A stretch of DNA of 64,000 nt, taken from positions 124,001 to 188,000 of the forward strand of contig NZ_BMXA01000002.1 of NCBI RefSeq assembly GCF_014651515.1, given 5' to 3'. Both the position numbers and the translations under genes were made by a program. A model generated the notes under the pieces. It did not search any database. It was given only the letters and a program-made list of their open reading frames with translations, and was not told the DNA's origin. Below are positions 16,269 through 25,416 of this stretch, in pieces (the first letter of the stretch is position 1; each line of letters opens with the position of its first letter). This DNA is from Arenicella chitinivorans. Lineage in GTDB: Bacteria; Pseudomonadota; Gammaproteobacteria; Arenicellales; Arenicellaceae.

Positions 16269-18125
16269 ATGGATCAACATCTGGTGCGTTCTCGGCGGTT
16301 TCTACCGTATTTTTGTACGCAGTTTCTAGGCGCATTCAATGACAATATTTACCGTAATGCGTTCGCGATTCTGATCACCTATTTTCTTGCCAAAGAGAAT
16401 CAGGGCATCATTATCAATATCGCGTTGGTGGCATTTATCCTACCGTACTTTCTGTTTGGTGCGATTGCCGGTCAGTTGGCCGATAAATTCGAAAAAGCAC
16501 ATCTGATTCAGCGCATCAAACTTGCTGAAATCGTGATCATGTTGGCTGGCAGTGTCGCCTTATATTTTCAGCATGTACCTGCGATGCTATTTGTCCTGTT
16601 TTCACTCGGCGCTCAGTCCGCGTTTTTCGGGCCAATCAAATACAGTATTCTGCCTCAACATGTCGGGCATGATGAAATACTCAATGCCAACGCTTATGTT
16701 GAGTCGGGTACGTTTATTGCCATCTTACTAGGGACGATTTTAGGGGGTACCCTAGCCAGCAATCTGGACCTTCAGTATTGGTTGATGGCCAGTATTATTG
16801 GCTTTGCTATTCTCGGTTATCTGGCTAGTCGCGCAATTCCGAATGCACCAGCTGCCTCGCCGGACCTCGATTTGTCATTCAATGTCTGGTCTAGCAGTAT
16901 CGACATTATTCGCATGACACGGCGCAATAAGCCGGTGTTTATGACGATCCTTGCGAACTCCTGGTTTTGGTTTTTTGGTTCGATTGTGCTGACCCAGTTT
17001 CCAGTGTTTGCCAAAGAGGTGTTGGCCGGTGATGCCAAAGTGGCCACGCTATTATTGGCTACGTTTTCCGTTGGTATTGGTCTGGGCTCGTTCGCCTGTG
17101 CCTTATTTTCACGAGGTCGTGTCGAAATGGGGTTGGTGCCTTTCGGCGCACTGGGTATTAGCTTTTTTACTTGGCAGTTGAGTCGCACAACGATTGAAAG
17201 TGCCGATACGTTGAGAACCTTGACGGAACTGGTGAATGTGCCTGGCGCGTGGTGGGTTATTTTCAATTTAACCATGATTGCGTTCAGCGCCGGATTATTC
17301 ATTGTGCCGCTGTACGCATTTATGCAGACACGCAGCGATGAGAAGCTGCGCTCTCGCGTGATCGCGGTGAATAACATTTTCAACTCGATCTTTATGGTGG
17401 TGGCTGGTGCACTCGGCGCAGTCTTGCTGGCGTTGGACTTCACCGTGCTGGATATTTTCCTGATCGCAGCCATCCTGAATTTAATTGTCGCTGGCTATAT
17501 CTTTTATCAAATTCCAGAGTACTTTTTTCGTCTCTTGAGCTGGATATTGATGCACTTGGTGTACCGCATTGATACGCAAGGCTTAAACAAAATACCGCGT
17601 GATGGGCCTGCGTTGTTAGTGTGCAATCACGTGAGCTTTTTTGATCCTGCGATTTTACTCGGCGAGTTACCCAGACCCGCACGTTTTGTGATGTGGTATA
17701 GCTTTTACGAAGCGCCTGTATTCACGTATTTATTTAAAGGGTTGAAATCGATACCGATCGGCAATCGTCGAGAGCGCCCGGAACTCGTCGACCATGCGTT
17801 TGATCGTGTAGCAGAAGAGTTGGCAGCTGGCAGGCTAGTGGTGGTGTTCCCAGAGGGCACGATTACACGGGATGGTGAGATGAGCAAATTTCAACCAGGC
17901 ATCGACACCATTCTTAAGCGCTCTCCTGTGCCCGTTGTGCCCATGGCGCTGCGTGGAATGTGGGGAACGTGGTCGTCTCGTAAACGAGGGCGGGCGTTAA
18001 AAGGGCTGCCAACAGCGTTTATGCGACGTTTGACCGTGGTGGTCGGAGACCCGATCGAGCCACAGGATGCCAGCAGACTGGTATTACAAGAAAAAGTACT
18101 GGCTTTACGTGGAGAAGAAAAGTGA
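16269..18125 (+). CDS. MFS (LplT-like) transporter fused to PlsC-type acyltransferase
   Basis: A 618-residue fusion. Residues about 1-405 form a 12-helix major facilitator resembling lysophospholipid transporter LplT (FLGAFNDNIYRNAF, LPYFLFGAIAGQLADKFEK). Residues about 420-618 are a 1-acylglycerophosphate acyltransferase with NHVSFFDPAIL (HxxxxD), GLKSIPIGNRRER and FPEGTITRDGEM. In Aas systems an acyl-ACP ligase completes the set; here it is absent. The product probably imports and re-acylates lysophospholipids, by inference. The next gene, tag, overlaps its stop by four bases (GTGA). Confidence 0.88.
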   Translation: MDQHLVRSRRFLPYFCTQFLGAFNDNIYRNAFAILITYFLAKENQGIIINIALVAFILPYFLFGAIAGQLADKFEKAHLIQRIKLAEIVIMLAGSVALYFQHVPAMLFVLFSLGAQSAFFGPIKYSILPQHVGHDEILNANAYVESGTFIAILLGTILGGTLASNLDLQYWLMASIIGFAILGYLASRAIPNAPAASPDLDLSFNVWSSSIDIIRMTRRNKPVFMTILANSWFWFFGSIVLTQFPVFAKEVLAGDAKVATLLLATFSVGIGLGSFACALFSRGRVEMGLVPFGALGISFFTWQLSRTTIESADTLRTLTELVNVPGAWWVIFNLTMIAFSAGLFIVPLYAFMQTRSDEKLRSRVIAVNNIFNSIFMVVAGALGAVLLALDFTVLDIFLIAAILNLIVAGYIFYQIPEYFFRLLSWILMHLVYRIDTQGLNKIPRDGPALLVCNHVSFFDPAILLGELPRPARFVMWYSFYEAPVFTYLFKGLKSIPIGNRRERPELVDHAFDRVAEELAAGRLVVVFPEGTITRDGEMSKFQPGIDTILKRSPVPVVPMALRGMWGTWSSRKRGRALKGLPTAFMRRLTVVVGDPIEPQDASRLVLQEKVLALRGEEK

Positions 18126-18712
18126 GTGAGCAAATCAGACGGTGCCAATGGTGTGAGAGCAGTGACTTGTATCGCAAGTACCATGACGAGGAGTGGGGCG
18201 TGGCGACCTACGACGACCGAGAGTTGTTCGAAATGCTGAACCTAGAAGGCGCGCAAGCGGGCTTAAGTTGGATCACCGTTCTTAAAAAGCGGGAGACGTA
18301 TCGTGCGGCATTTGATCAATTCGACCCTGAAAAAATAGCGCGCTACGATGAAGCAAAGCGCACCGAACTGCTCGCCGACCCCGGCATCATTCGTAATAAG
18401 TTGAAGGTCAACGCGTTTATCGTCAACGCACAGCGTTACTTGGCGATGCAAGCGCGCGCGGAAGCCGGTGAGGGGCCGACGTTTTCAGAGTGGCTGTGGT
18501 CGTTTGTGGATGGGAAGCCACAGATTAACTCACCCAAAACACTGGCCGACGTGCCAGCCACCAGTGCCGCATCAGACGCCATGAGCAAGGCGCTTAAGAA
18601 ACAAGGGTACAAGTTTGTGGGCTCCACCATTTGTTACGCCTTTATGCAGGCGTGCGGCATGGTGGTCGATCACACGGTGGATTGTCATCGATATAACGCA
18701 ATCACCGGGTAG
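18122..18712 (+). CDS. tag: DNA-3-methyladenine glycosylase I
   Basis: A 196-residue base-excision glycosylase removing 3-methyladenine from alkylated DNA. Characteristic features: RCQWCESSDLYRKYHDEEWG at the N-terminus (zinc Cys and the EEWG motif), GAQAGLSWITVLKKRE, YKFVGSTICYAFMQACGMVVDH and the final His-x-x-x-Cys-x-His (DHTVDCHR) zinc ligands. The GTG start overlaps the TGA of the upstream fusion gene (GTGA), so translation is probably coupled although the functions are unrelated. Confidence 0.95.
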   Translation: MSEQIRRCQWCESSDLYRKYHDEEWGVATYDDRELFEMLNLEGAQAGLSWITVLKKRETYRAAFDQFDPEKIARYDEAKRTELLADPGIIRNKLKVNAFIVNAQRYLAMQARAEAGEGPTFSEWLWSFVDGKPQINSPKTLADVPATSAASDAMSKALKKQGYKFVGSTICYAFMQACGMVVDHTVDCHRYNAITG

Positions 18713-18769
18713 GATGAATGGAGCAGACTTGCGACCTCAGATTGTTGATAGATCGGAGAAGGATAAAAT

Positions 18770-19798
18770 ATGAACCTCAAAATGGGACAACACCAGGCTC
18801 GCTGGGTGCGCAGGCACCGTGCCGCCATGCCAACCTTTATATGCGCTTTACTCGTTGTGTTGTTGGTGCCGGTGATACACGCTAAGCCAGAGGTGATCGC
18901 GCACCGTGGTGCCTCTGGTTATCTGCCAGAGCATACGCTGGAGGCTGCCACCTTGGCCTTTGCTCAGGGCGCTGACTATGTGGAGCAGGATTTGGTTCTG
19001 ACTCGCGATTTGGTGCCCGTGGTGTTGCACGATATTCATCTGGATACGGTGACCAACGTGGCCATGCTTTTTCCGGACCGTCGGCGTGATGATGGACGCT
19101 ACTATGCCTTTGATTTCACACTGGCTGAACTCAAGACATTGACGGTTCATGAGCGGCGTCAACTGGACGGCACCCAGGTATTTAAGGATCGGTATCAAGG
19201 TGAGGCGGAATTTAAAATTGCTACCTTTGAGGAGCAATTAGAACTGATCGCGCAGCTCAACCGCCAGTTCGACAAACAGGTCGGGTACTACCCAGAGATC
19301 AAGTCACCGGCCTGGCATCGAGTGCAAGGTGCCGACATCAGCAAAATCGTGCTTAATATTCTACGGCAGCACGGATTGGATGATGCGTCCAAGAAAATCT
19401 ATGTCCAGTGTTTTGATTTTGCCGAAACACAGCGTTTGCGGACTGAGCTAAACGCCAAGGTGAAGCTAATTCAATTGATTGGCGAGAACACTTGGGGCGA
19501 GTCCAGCACCGACTACACCGTGCTGCAAACCGACGACGGGCTGAAGCGTATCGCCCAAGTCGCTGAGGGTATTGGTCCGTGGATTCCGCACTTGATTGAT
19601 CCGGGTTCGGGTAAGCCAACCGGTCTGGTGGCACGCGCACATGCTGCGGGTCTGGCGGTACACGCTTATACTTTTCGAGTCGACGCGCTGCCAGATGGTG
19701 TCAAAGTCGAAGACTTATTATCTACTTTGTTCGATGAACTCAAGATCGATGGACTATTCACCGACTTTACTGATGTTGTGCAAAACTTTGCGCGTTGA
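18770..19798 (+). CDS. glpQ: Glycerophosphodiester phosphodiesterase (GlpQ)
   Basis: A 342-residue periplasmic enzyme hydrolysing glycerophosphodiesters to sn-glycerol-3-phosphate. A signal peptide ends near residue 38 (VLLVPVIHA). The catalytic core is clear: IAHRGASGYLPEHT (His and Glu), VEQDLVLTRDLVPVVLHD and YPEIKSPAW, the last giving the metal-binding Glu. It is next to phospholipid remodelling genes (LplT-PlsC), and glpD lies at 34.9 kb. GAGAAGG just before the ATG supports the start. Confidence 0.93.
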   Translation: MNLKMGQHQARWVRRHRAAMPTFICALLVVLLVPVIHAKPEVIAHRGASGYLPEHTLEAATLAFAQGADYVEQDLVLTRDLVPVVLHDIHLDTVTNVAMLFPDRRRDDGRYYAFDFTLAELKTLTVHERRQLDGTQVFKDRYQGEAEFKIATFEEQLELIAQLNRQFDKQVGYYPEIKSPAWHRVQGADISKIVLNILRQHGLDDASKKIYVQCFDFAETQRLRTELNAKVKLIQLIGENTWGESSTDYTVLQTDDGLKRIAQVAEGIGPWIPHLIDPGSGKPTGLVARAHAAGLAVHAYTFRVDALPDGVKVEDLLSTLFDELKIDGLFTDFTDVVQNFAR

Positions 19799-19812
19799 AC
19801 GGCGAACTCGGC

Positions 19813-20613
19813 TCACGCAATCAATTCATCGGCGACCATGTAGTCAGCGGGTACCTGAGCTGATGCCGTTGTTTGCGCGCTGGTTGCGTTGCCGATCACG
19901 GATCGCCCCGGTTTGCCGATCGCAGCAATCTCGATGCAAATGTTCTTACTTTGCGCAAATTCAATCGCTTCTGGCTGTATTAATTCGCCGCCCAATAGTT
20001 TTGCCGTGGCGTAATCAACGCGCGTCAGGCGTTTTGCTTCGGTAAATCGGTTCGGGTCCCTATCGTACAAGCCGTCCACATCTTTTAGTAGACACACGGC
20101 TGGTAGCCCTAATGTTTCTGCCAAACAAACGGCGCTGATATCACTGCCGCCACGTCCCAACAGTACGCAGTCACCTTGGTCATCGATGGCTGAAAAGCCC
20201 GGCACCACGACGACGGATGCGGCAGTTAGCGCCTGTTGTAAGGCCTGTGGATGAATACCCTTTGGCGTTGCACTGGTTCGTGAGCCTTGCGCGGTAAAGC
20301 CCAGTTCTCTGGGTGTTGCCACTGCCGCGGGGAGTTCGTGTTTGATTAGATAGCGTGTCAGCTCCTGTGCGGATCGCATTTCACCGCTGGCGACCAGGTC
20401 AGCGTATGGCACACTGCCTACGGCGATTTTCTCGGCGCTGGCCCGCGCAATGAGCGTTTCGGTTACACCATAAAACGCAGACACCACCGCCACCACTTTA
20501 ATGTTTTGATCAAGATAGCCCTGGATTTCACTCATAACCGATGGAAAGTCAGCTGGACTGTGCAGAACGGAACCGCCAAATTTTAGGACTACGCTGGGTG
20601 AAGATATCAACAT
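19813..20613 (-). CDS. Aspartokinase-like amino acid kinase without ACT domain
   Basis: A 266-residue amino acid kinase-fold protein. It has VVLKFGGSVLH at the N-terminus, AVVSAFYGVTETLI, VASGEMRSAQELTRYL, VVPGFSAIDDQGD and LGRGGSDISAVCLA, the aspartokinase core motifs. At 266 residues it lacks the C-terminal ACT regulatory domains of LysC (about 450 residues) and would not be feedback-regulated in the usual way. Not next to lysine or threonine genes. It may phosphorylate aspartate or another acid; the precise substrate is unassigned. Confidence 0.7.
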   Translation of the reverse strand: MLISSPSVVLKFGGSVLHSPADFPSVMSEIQGYLDQNIKVVAVVSAFYGVTETLIARASAEKIAVGSVPYADLVASGEMRSAQELTRYLIKHELPAAVATPRELGFTAQGSRTSATPKGIHPQALQQALTAASVVVVPGFSAIDDQGDCVLLGRGGSDISAVCLAETLGLPAVCLLKDVDGLYDRDPNRFTEAKRLTRVDYATAKLLGGELIQPEAIEFAQSKNICIEIAAIGKPGRSVIGNATSAQTTASAQVPADYMVADELIA

Positions 20614-20954
20614 CGCAATAAATAGATTAAGTTAGACCAATTACTATTAGGCCGAATTACGCGACTCTGACAGAGGGGAACGTCTTGCGACGGCGAGAGA
20701 TAAAGCAGGGAGTTGGGTTGCAATTGCAATTCGATCTACACACTCAAACAGCTAGGAAAAGCACCGGGCGAAAAACATTCGCACGGGCTCACTTTAGCTG
20801 CATTTATTCTCGCGCCCGCAATCGGAGTCAAATCGGCGCCTTGATGCCGACTATATCAAATTATATCGGCGATGCCATTAGTAATAATTAATAGATTACT
20901 CATAGTGGTGGCTGGGCGCTAGAGTAGTGATATTTGTCGCGCCCAGCGGCAGAG
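20614..20954. other. Intergenic region without a recognisable gene
   Basis: 341 bases between the kinase start and the end of a HEAT-repeat gene, both minus strand. The only frame of any size (68 codons on plus, 20685-20891) has no homology I recognise and looks like chance. A strong inverted repeat sits at its right end (see 20911-20947). Promoters for the kinase gene should be in the first hundred bases. Confidence 0.6.
20911..20947 (-). terminator. Inverted repeat after the HEAT operon
   Basis: GCTGGGCGC (20911-20919) and GCGCCCAGC (20939-20947) are a perfect nine-base inverted repeat with a 19-base loop. It is eight bases downstream of the HEAT protein stop on the minus strand. No T-run follows, so it is not a canonical intrinsic terminator; it may stabilise the transcript end. 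Confidence 0.45.
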
Positions 20955-21929
20955 TCATCGGGTTAGAATTTGCGTGAGAAACACTCGAGCGTCCGGGTCT
21001 TCTGATTGGCCGAGCCAGAACAGCGCGGCCTCTCTAACGACCTTGCTACGGGCGTGTTGAACCAAGTTGATGAGTGCGGGCGTGGCACGTTTGCCGCTTA
21101 GTCGAGAGAGCCCGAACACCGCCTCTTTCTGAATCGACTGAGGATACGTTGGTCCGGTTAAGTCATTTAAAAGTGTGAATGCGTTGTGTTGGCTACTTTC
21201 AGCGACCCAGAAAATGGCCTCTTTCTGAATGTGGTGGTTGGAGTGCGTTCGAGCCAACGATTGCAACGCGTTCGCCGCGTCGGCATGCTGGTACAAGCTC
21301 AGTGCAAAGACGGCCTGCTTACGTGCTGACATCGGCAGCTCGGTGTTCTCGATGAGTCCCAGCAACGCCTGAAAACCTTGGTGCCGACGTGCTTCTCCGA
21401 GCCAAAAAATGGCATCGTGCTGACTAACATGCTGCTTATCAAACGCGATCCGGATTAATCTTTGCGTTGCGTCATCGTCGTGGTGGAGTGCGATCGCCGC
21501 GGTCACCAGCGTTGCAAGATGGTGATCCGTGCTTGTGCTTAGCGCTTGCAGCATGTCGAGGCTTTGTTGCGACGTGACACTTGTCAGTTCTTTGACCGAA
21601 TGGCCGCCGGAGTCTACCCGGCAGTGATCCCCAATCAACACAACGTCTTCGATCTGATTGCTGCGCTGTTTAAACAATATCACTAGGTTTTTGGCGGTAA
21701 GCGATGTGTTAATGGTCAGGTTTCGTGAGGACGCTGTCAGCTGACAAAAGTCAGATTGTCCAGTGTGTTGACAGCATGGCGAACCGGCGTTGTCGGCGAT
21801 CGGAACTCGGTATTGATACCAGCCATCCGCGGTGAGCGAGGTCAATTCATTGGTCTTCGCATTGGCGGTTTGAGCGAATATGAAGGTGAGAATGAGCGTG
21901 GCGACACGGTGTTTACTCATCTGGTGCAT
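20955..21929 (-). CDS. Secreted HEAT-repeat protein
   Basis: A 324-residue exported protein with a short signal peptide (about 1-24, ending ANA). The N-terminal half has a Cys-containing region (SPCCQHTGQSDFC) and the C-terminal half five or six HEAT-like repeats of about 31 residues, each with the pattern KEAVFWL/A-x-x-SQ and one containing QKEAVFGLSRLSGKRAT. Last gene of the sigma/anti-sigma/HEAT unit, two bases after the larger HEAT gene. Likely a protein-interaction scaffold; no enzyme domain seen. Confidence 0.75.
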   Translation of the reverse strand: MHQMSKHRVATLILTFIFAQTANAKTNELTSLTADGWYQYRVPIADNAGSPCCQHTGQSDFCQLTASSRNLTINTSLTAKNLVILFKQRSNQIEDVVLIGDHCRVDSGGHSVKELTSVTSQQSLDMLQALSTSTDHHLATLVTAAIALHHDDDATQRLIRIAFDKQHVSQHDAIFWLGEARRHQGFQALLGLIENTELPMSARKQAVFALSLYQHADAANALQSLARTHSNHHIQKEAIFWVAESSQHNAFTLLNDLTGPTYPQSIQKEAVFGLSRLSGKRATPALINLVQHARSKVVREAALFWLGQSEDPDARVFLTQILTR

Positions 21930-21931
21930 GA

Positions 21932-23116
21932 TTACTCTGCCTCCTTTAAGATACGGTCGAAGAATGTTTTGCTTTGCTCCGAGTCCATCAGAGAGAGATA
22001 TTTTAAGGCGTCACGTTTGAGCTCGGAGTTGGTCTCCTGTTCAATGATATTGACTATGGCTGCTGCGTTTTGTTGGATAAACAGCGCTTTGATCACGGTC
22101 TCTTTGATGCGATCCTTTTCGGCATCGGAGTACAGCTTCACTAAGGCTTGAATGGACGTTTGCCCGTTAACAATCCCAAGCCTTTCGATGGCATGAATTT
22201 GCAGTTCTGTGTCCGTATCCGTGTTCGCGACCGCAATGAGTGCGTCTGAGCTTTGGCCGATCGCAAGTGCGTCCAGTATGTGTTTTTTTACATCGACTCC
22301 GGATGTCTCACCGTACAATTTAGTCAGTGTGTCGGTATCTGATAACACGCCTAACAAGTGTATTGCATCCGCTTTCAATTCCTTGTTTGACTCGGTACGC
22401 GCAATTTGAGCCAGTGTGTCGGACTCCCCAGAAATCATAAAACTTTGTAAGACTTTGGATTTGATTTTGGCATCATTGCTGCGGTTGTAGAGCGTATGAA
22501 GTTGTTGTACTGCGGCGTCAGAACCGGCCACACCCAGTACATTGATAGCGTCCTCCTGCAAGGTGGTATGAGTGCTATCGCGTGCAACCTTCACGATAAT
22601 TTCAAAGGCTTCCGGGGAGTTTATCTGGCTCAACACAAACAAGGCTCGTTGTTTGACCTGCAGTGAATTTTGTCCGTTTAAAACCTGTTTGAGTGTGTCG
22701 AGAGACTCGTTTGACCCCGAACTCATCAGTGAATTCAATGCATAAAGCTTCATCTCATCACTGCTCAGCTCGCCGGTTTCACCCTGCTCGTCCAATATCT
22801 CGATTTGTAAGGCTAGCGCATCATCGACCCACGGGCTCTCTGGAAGGGAATCGATCAGTTTTTCCAGTGTTGCAAGTGCCGCGTCATCTAGGCGGCGTTT
22901 ATGTTGCGTGTAGGCAAGCCAGTAGAGTGCGGCGTCCTGGCGCGCTGGATCGTCGACCACGAGCTTAGAAAATGTCGACTCAGCAGCTCGATAGTTCTTT
23001 TGGTCCAGTTCGCGTTGGCCTTGCTCATAAAGCGTTGACTGGGCGAATGCCAAGGCTGAACTCAAGCTGATGGCAATCAATGTGCTTACAGCGATTTTAT
23101 TAGGCGTGAATTTCAT
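21932..23116 (-). CDS. Large secreted HEAT/TPR-repeat protein
   Basis: A 394-residue secreted protein (signal peptide about 1-25, ending AFA). Residues about 28-125 look like TPR-type helices (YEQGQRELDQKNYRAAESTF, ALYWLAYTQHKRR). The rest is a run of HEAT-like repeats of about 30-35 residues (QEDAINVLGVAGSD, LKADAIHLLGVLSDTD, LQIHAIERLGIVNG). Encoded with an ECF sigma factor and anti-sigma factor upstream; presumably a periplasmic scaffold controlled by that sigma factor. Function not assigned. Confidence 0.75.
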   Translation of the reverse strand: MKFTPNKIAVSTLIAISLSSALAFAQSTLYEQGQRELDQKNYRAAESTFSKLVVDDPARQDAALYWLAYTQHKRRLDDAALATLEKLIDSLPESPWVDDALALQIEILDEQGETGELSSDEMKLYALNSLMSSGSNESLDTLKQVLNGQNSLQVKQRALFVLSQINSPEAFEIIVKVARDSTHTTLQEDAINVLGVAGSDAAVQQLHTLYNRSNDAKIKSKVLQSFMISGESDTLAQIARTESNKELKADAIHLLGVLSDTDTLTKLYGETSGVDVKKHILDALAIGQSSDALIAVANTDTDTELQIHAIERLGIVNGQTSIQALVKLYSDAEKDRIKETVIKALFIQQNAAAIVNIIEQETNSELKRDALKYLSLMDSEQSKTFFDRILKEAE

Positions 23117-23182
23117 TAGTTTTACTCCTGCTTGCTTTACTACTTTGACGTCGTAAATCGAATCTGGTTCGAAAAAACTGGG

Positions 23183-23977
23183 TTAAATTTTTGCGCTTAG
23201 CTTGCGGTTTGCGACTTTGAGTTTGAACACAAGGTCGCTTTGATTAACGCGCTGCTCCAATGATCGCCATGTTTGATCGTTAGAGTCTGGTATCACATTG
23301 TTGAGTTCAATTAATAATGATTCATTCTGTTCGAGCACGCGTGCCAACGGATAATCTCCGGCTTGTTCGGCTAACCTGCGGTAGAGCCGGTTGAACCCAA
23401 TAAGCTCCTCCATTACCTGTTGGCGATCACCTGTGTTGCGCTGCAGGTCTGGGTCGGCATTGCTGACGCGAGTTAATAAGCGCTGGCTATGTTCCATGTG
23501 CGTGCGCATCCCGGCATACAACACGCGTTGACTGGTTTGAGTATCGAATTGGTCCGATGACTGGACAATGTGTTCCGAGCTACTGCTCGTGCTGGGTTCA
23601 GCTGACCAGCGCCCTAGGTTGAAAACCGCGGTCGTCACTGCCAAGACCAGCAAGGATGTCGTCAAGGTTTTGGCCCATACTGAATCCTGGACACCGATGC
23701 TTAGTCGTTTTAGCCAGTTTGGCTTAACTGGCGTGGCCGCAGGCTGATTTTGTCGTGCATGTTCTTGATGGATGCCCGCCATGATGCGCTGATTAAAATT
23801 GTGATCAGGTTGAGGGGGCTCGTAAATGTTTTGCTGGGTGAGGAAATCTGCGATGCCGTGATAACGCGCTTGTATGTCGCTTGAATTCGTCAGAGCTTGA
23901 CGCAATTCCAGTGCGGATGAATCATCGAGCTCGCCATAATAGTAAAGAACTAAGTCTTGATCTTTCCAATGTCTCAT
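23183..23977 (-). CDS. Membrane anti-sigma factor
   Basis: A 264-residue protein between the ECF sigma gene (start 10 bases from its stop) and the HEAT proteins. The cytosolic N-terminus (MRHWKDQDLVLYYYGELDD-) is an anti-sigma-type helical domain, though without an HxxxCxxC zinc motif. One transmembrane segment follows at about residues 107-126 (LTTSLLVLAVTTAVFNLGRW) and a periplasmic helical region. This is the usual layout of an ECF-partner anti-sigma. Assignment rests on position and topology. Confidence 0.72.
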   Translation of the reverse strand: MRHWKDQDLVLYYYGELDDSSALELRQALTNSSDIQARYHGIADFLTQQNIYEPPQPDHNFNQRIMAGIHQEHARQNQPAATPVKPNWLKRLSIGVQDSVWAKTLTTSLLVLAVTTAVFNLGRWSAEPSTSSSSEHIVQSSDQFDTQTSQRVLYAGMRTHMEHSQRLLTRVSNADPDLQRNTGDRQQVMEELIGFNRLYRRLAEQAGDYPLARVLEQNESLLIELNNVIPDSNDQTWRSLEQRVNQSDLVFKLKVANRKLSAKI

Positions 23978-23987
23978 ATGTCTCTAC

Positions 23988-24554
23988 CTAGGTTGAAATC
24001 TTGGGTTGTAGCAGTTGTCGCAAGCGGTCAACACCTCTGAATATACGGCTCTTTGCCGTGCTTTTGCTGATACCCAAAATTTGGGTTATTTCTTCGATAG
24101 TGCACTCTTCATAGTGCCGTAAGGTAAACGCCGCGCGGACATCCGCGCTCAAATGCGAGAGTGCAGCGTGTGTCAAACCGGCCAGATTCTTGTTGACCGC
24201 GTGTGTCTCTGGCGTGTTATCAAACTCAAATTGGTGTGCGCTCAAGCTCCCTTGCAATTCTGGATTGAGCTCAATAGTGTGCGGGTGCTTTGCGCGTTTG
24301 CGCAGCATGTCGAGCGCCACATTGCTGGTGATTGTGTATAGCCAGGTGCTGAACTTGGACTCAAGCTTAAAGGTCTCGAGTTTTAGATACGCTTTGAGAA
24401 ACGCTTCTTGTACGCAATCCTCTGCCGCTTGTTGCTCTTGCACAATTCGGTAGGCAACACCAAACAATTTGTCGCTGTTTAATTCGACAAGCTGTTCAAA
24501 AGCCCGGATCTCGCCCGCCTGGGCACATTTGATGAGTTCGTGTTCAGTGCGCAT
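23988..24554 (-). CDS. ECF-type RNA polymerase sigma factor
   Basis: A 188-residue extracytoplasmic-function sigma factor. Region 2 is shown by FGVAYRIVQEQQAAEDCVQEAFLKAYLKLETF and the STWLYTITSNVALDMLRKR segment; region 4 by TLRHYEECTIEEITQILGISKSTAKSRIFRGVDRLRQLL. The first gene of an operon with its anti-sigma factor and two HEAT-repeat proteins. A typical function would be response to cell-envelope stress. Its own promoter should lie in the 61 bases up to 24615; it is not evident. Confidence 0.93.
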   Translation of the reverse strand: MRTEHELIKCAQAGEIRAFEQLVELNSDKLFGVAYRIVQEQQAAEDCVQEAFLKAYLKLETFKLESKFSTWLYTITSNVALDMLRKRAKHPHTIELNPELQGSLSAHQFEFDNTPETHAVNKNLAGLTHAALSHLSADVRAAFTLRHYEECTIEEITQILGISKSTAKSRIFRGVDRLRQLLQPKIST

Positions 24555-24615
24555 ACCTTAGGTAAGACGCACTGTTTTGAGAACGGTTGCGTTTAAATTA
24601 ATTTTTTAGGTTGCC

Positions 24616-25377
24616 TCAGTCGACAATCTCGACGCCCGACCCCAGCGCCTTACACGCTTCAGCAATCTCCTGGCAGGTTTGAGCGATTTCATCTCGCGCG
24701 GTGCCTTTGACAATAAAGATGACGCGAAATTGCGACAGCGTCGAATCTGGGTCTTGTGGATAGCTGCCAATATCAATCTCCGGATGCGTGGCTTGTATAG
24801 CGCTGAGACGGGCGGCAATCTCCCCTTCGGTGACATTCGCATGTACCTGTTGGTTCAGAATTTCGACGCCGGTGTTGAGGTGACGGACGATGCCCTCCAG
24901 CATGATGCGCATGATGCGTGGTACTCCAGCCATGACAAACACATTCTCGATACGATAACCAGGGATGATGGACTGGTCCGCGTAGATCATCTGCGCGCCT
25001 TCGGGTGCATGCGCCATGCGCTGCGCGGCTGGGGTAAATTCCACACCCTTGGCGTGTAAGTACTTGTCGATGATGTCAAACACATCTGGTTGCACCACGT
25101 TGTTCACACCAAATGCTGCGGCTATGGAGTCGGACGTAATGTCGTCGTGTGTTGGGCCGATGCCACCAGTAGTGAACACATAGTCATAGCGCATGCGTAA
25201 CGCATTGACCGCAGCGACGATTTCGTCTGCGATATCGGGTACGATGCGGGTTTCTCGCACCCGGATGCCTTTGGGTTCCAATGTTTTGGCAATGTGCGCG
25301 AGATTTCGGTCTTCGATGCTACCTGAGAGCAGCTCGTTACCAATCAACAGGACGGCGGCAGTAAGCGTGTTTTGCAT
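24616..25377 (-). CDS. CinA N-terminal / MoaB-like molybdopterin-binding protein
   Basis: A 253-residue COG1058-type protein with the MoaB/CinA N-terminal fold: LIGNELLSGSIEDRNLA, RETRIVPD, VFTTGGIGPTHDDITSD and MAGVPRIMRIMLEG. The C-terminal nicotinamide deamidase domain of full CinA is absent, a common stand-alone form. I choose ATG 25377, nine bases after GGA; the alternative ATG two codons earlier has poor spacing. Function probably related to nucleotide pyrophosphate cleavage; unproven. Confidence 0.83.
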   Translation of the reverse strand: MQNTLTAAVLLIGNELLSGSIEDRNLAHIAKTLEPKGIRVRETRIVPDIADEIVAAVNALRMRYDYVFTTGGIGPTHDDITSDSIAAAFGVNNVVQPDVFDIIDKYLHAKGVEFTPAAQRMAHAPEGAQMIYADQSIIPGYRIENVFVMAGVPRIMRIMLEGIVRHLNTGVEILNQQVHANVTEGEIAARLSAIQATHPEIDIGSYPQDPDSTLSQFRVIFIVKGTARDEIAQTCQEIAEACKALGSGVEIVD

Positions 25378-25416
25378 AATCATGTCCGTGGGTTTTAACT
25401 TGCAATGGTCGGTACG

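Noticed and set aside
20685..20891. 68-codon plus-strand frame in the intergenic region
   Set aside because: No homology, no ribosome site; composition is ordinary noncoding.
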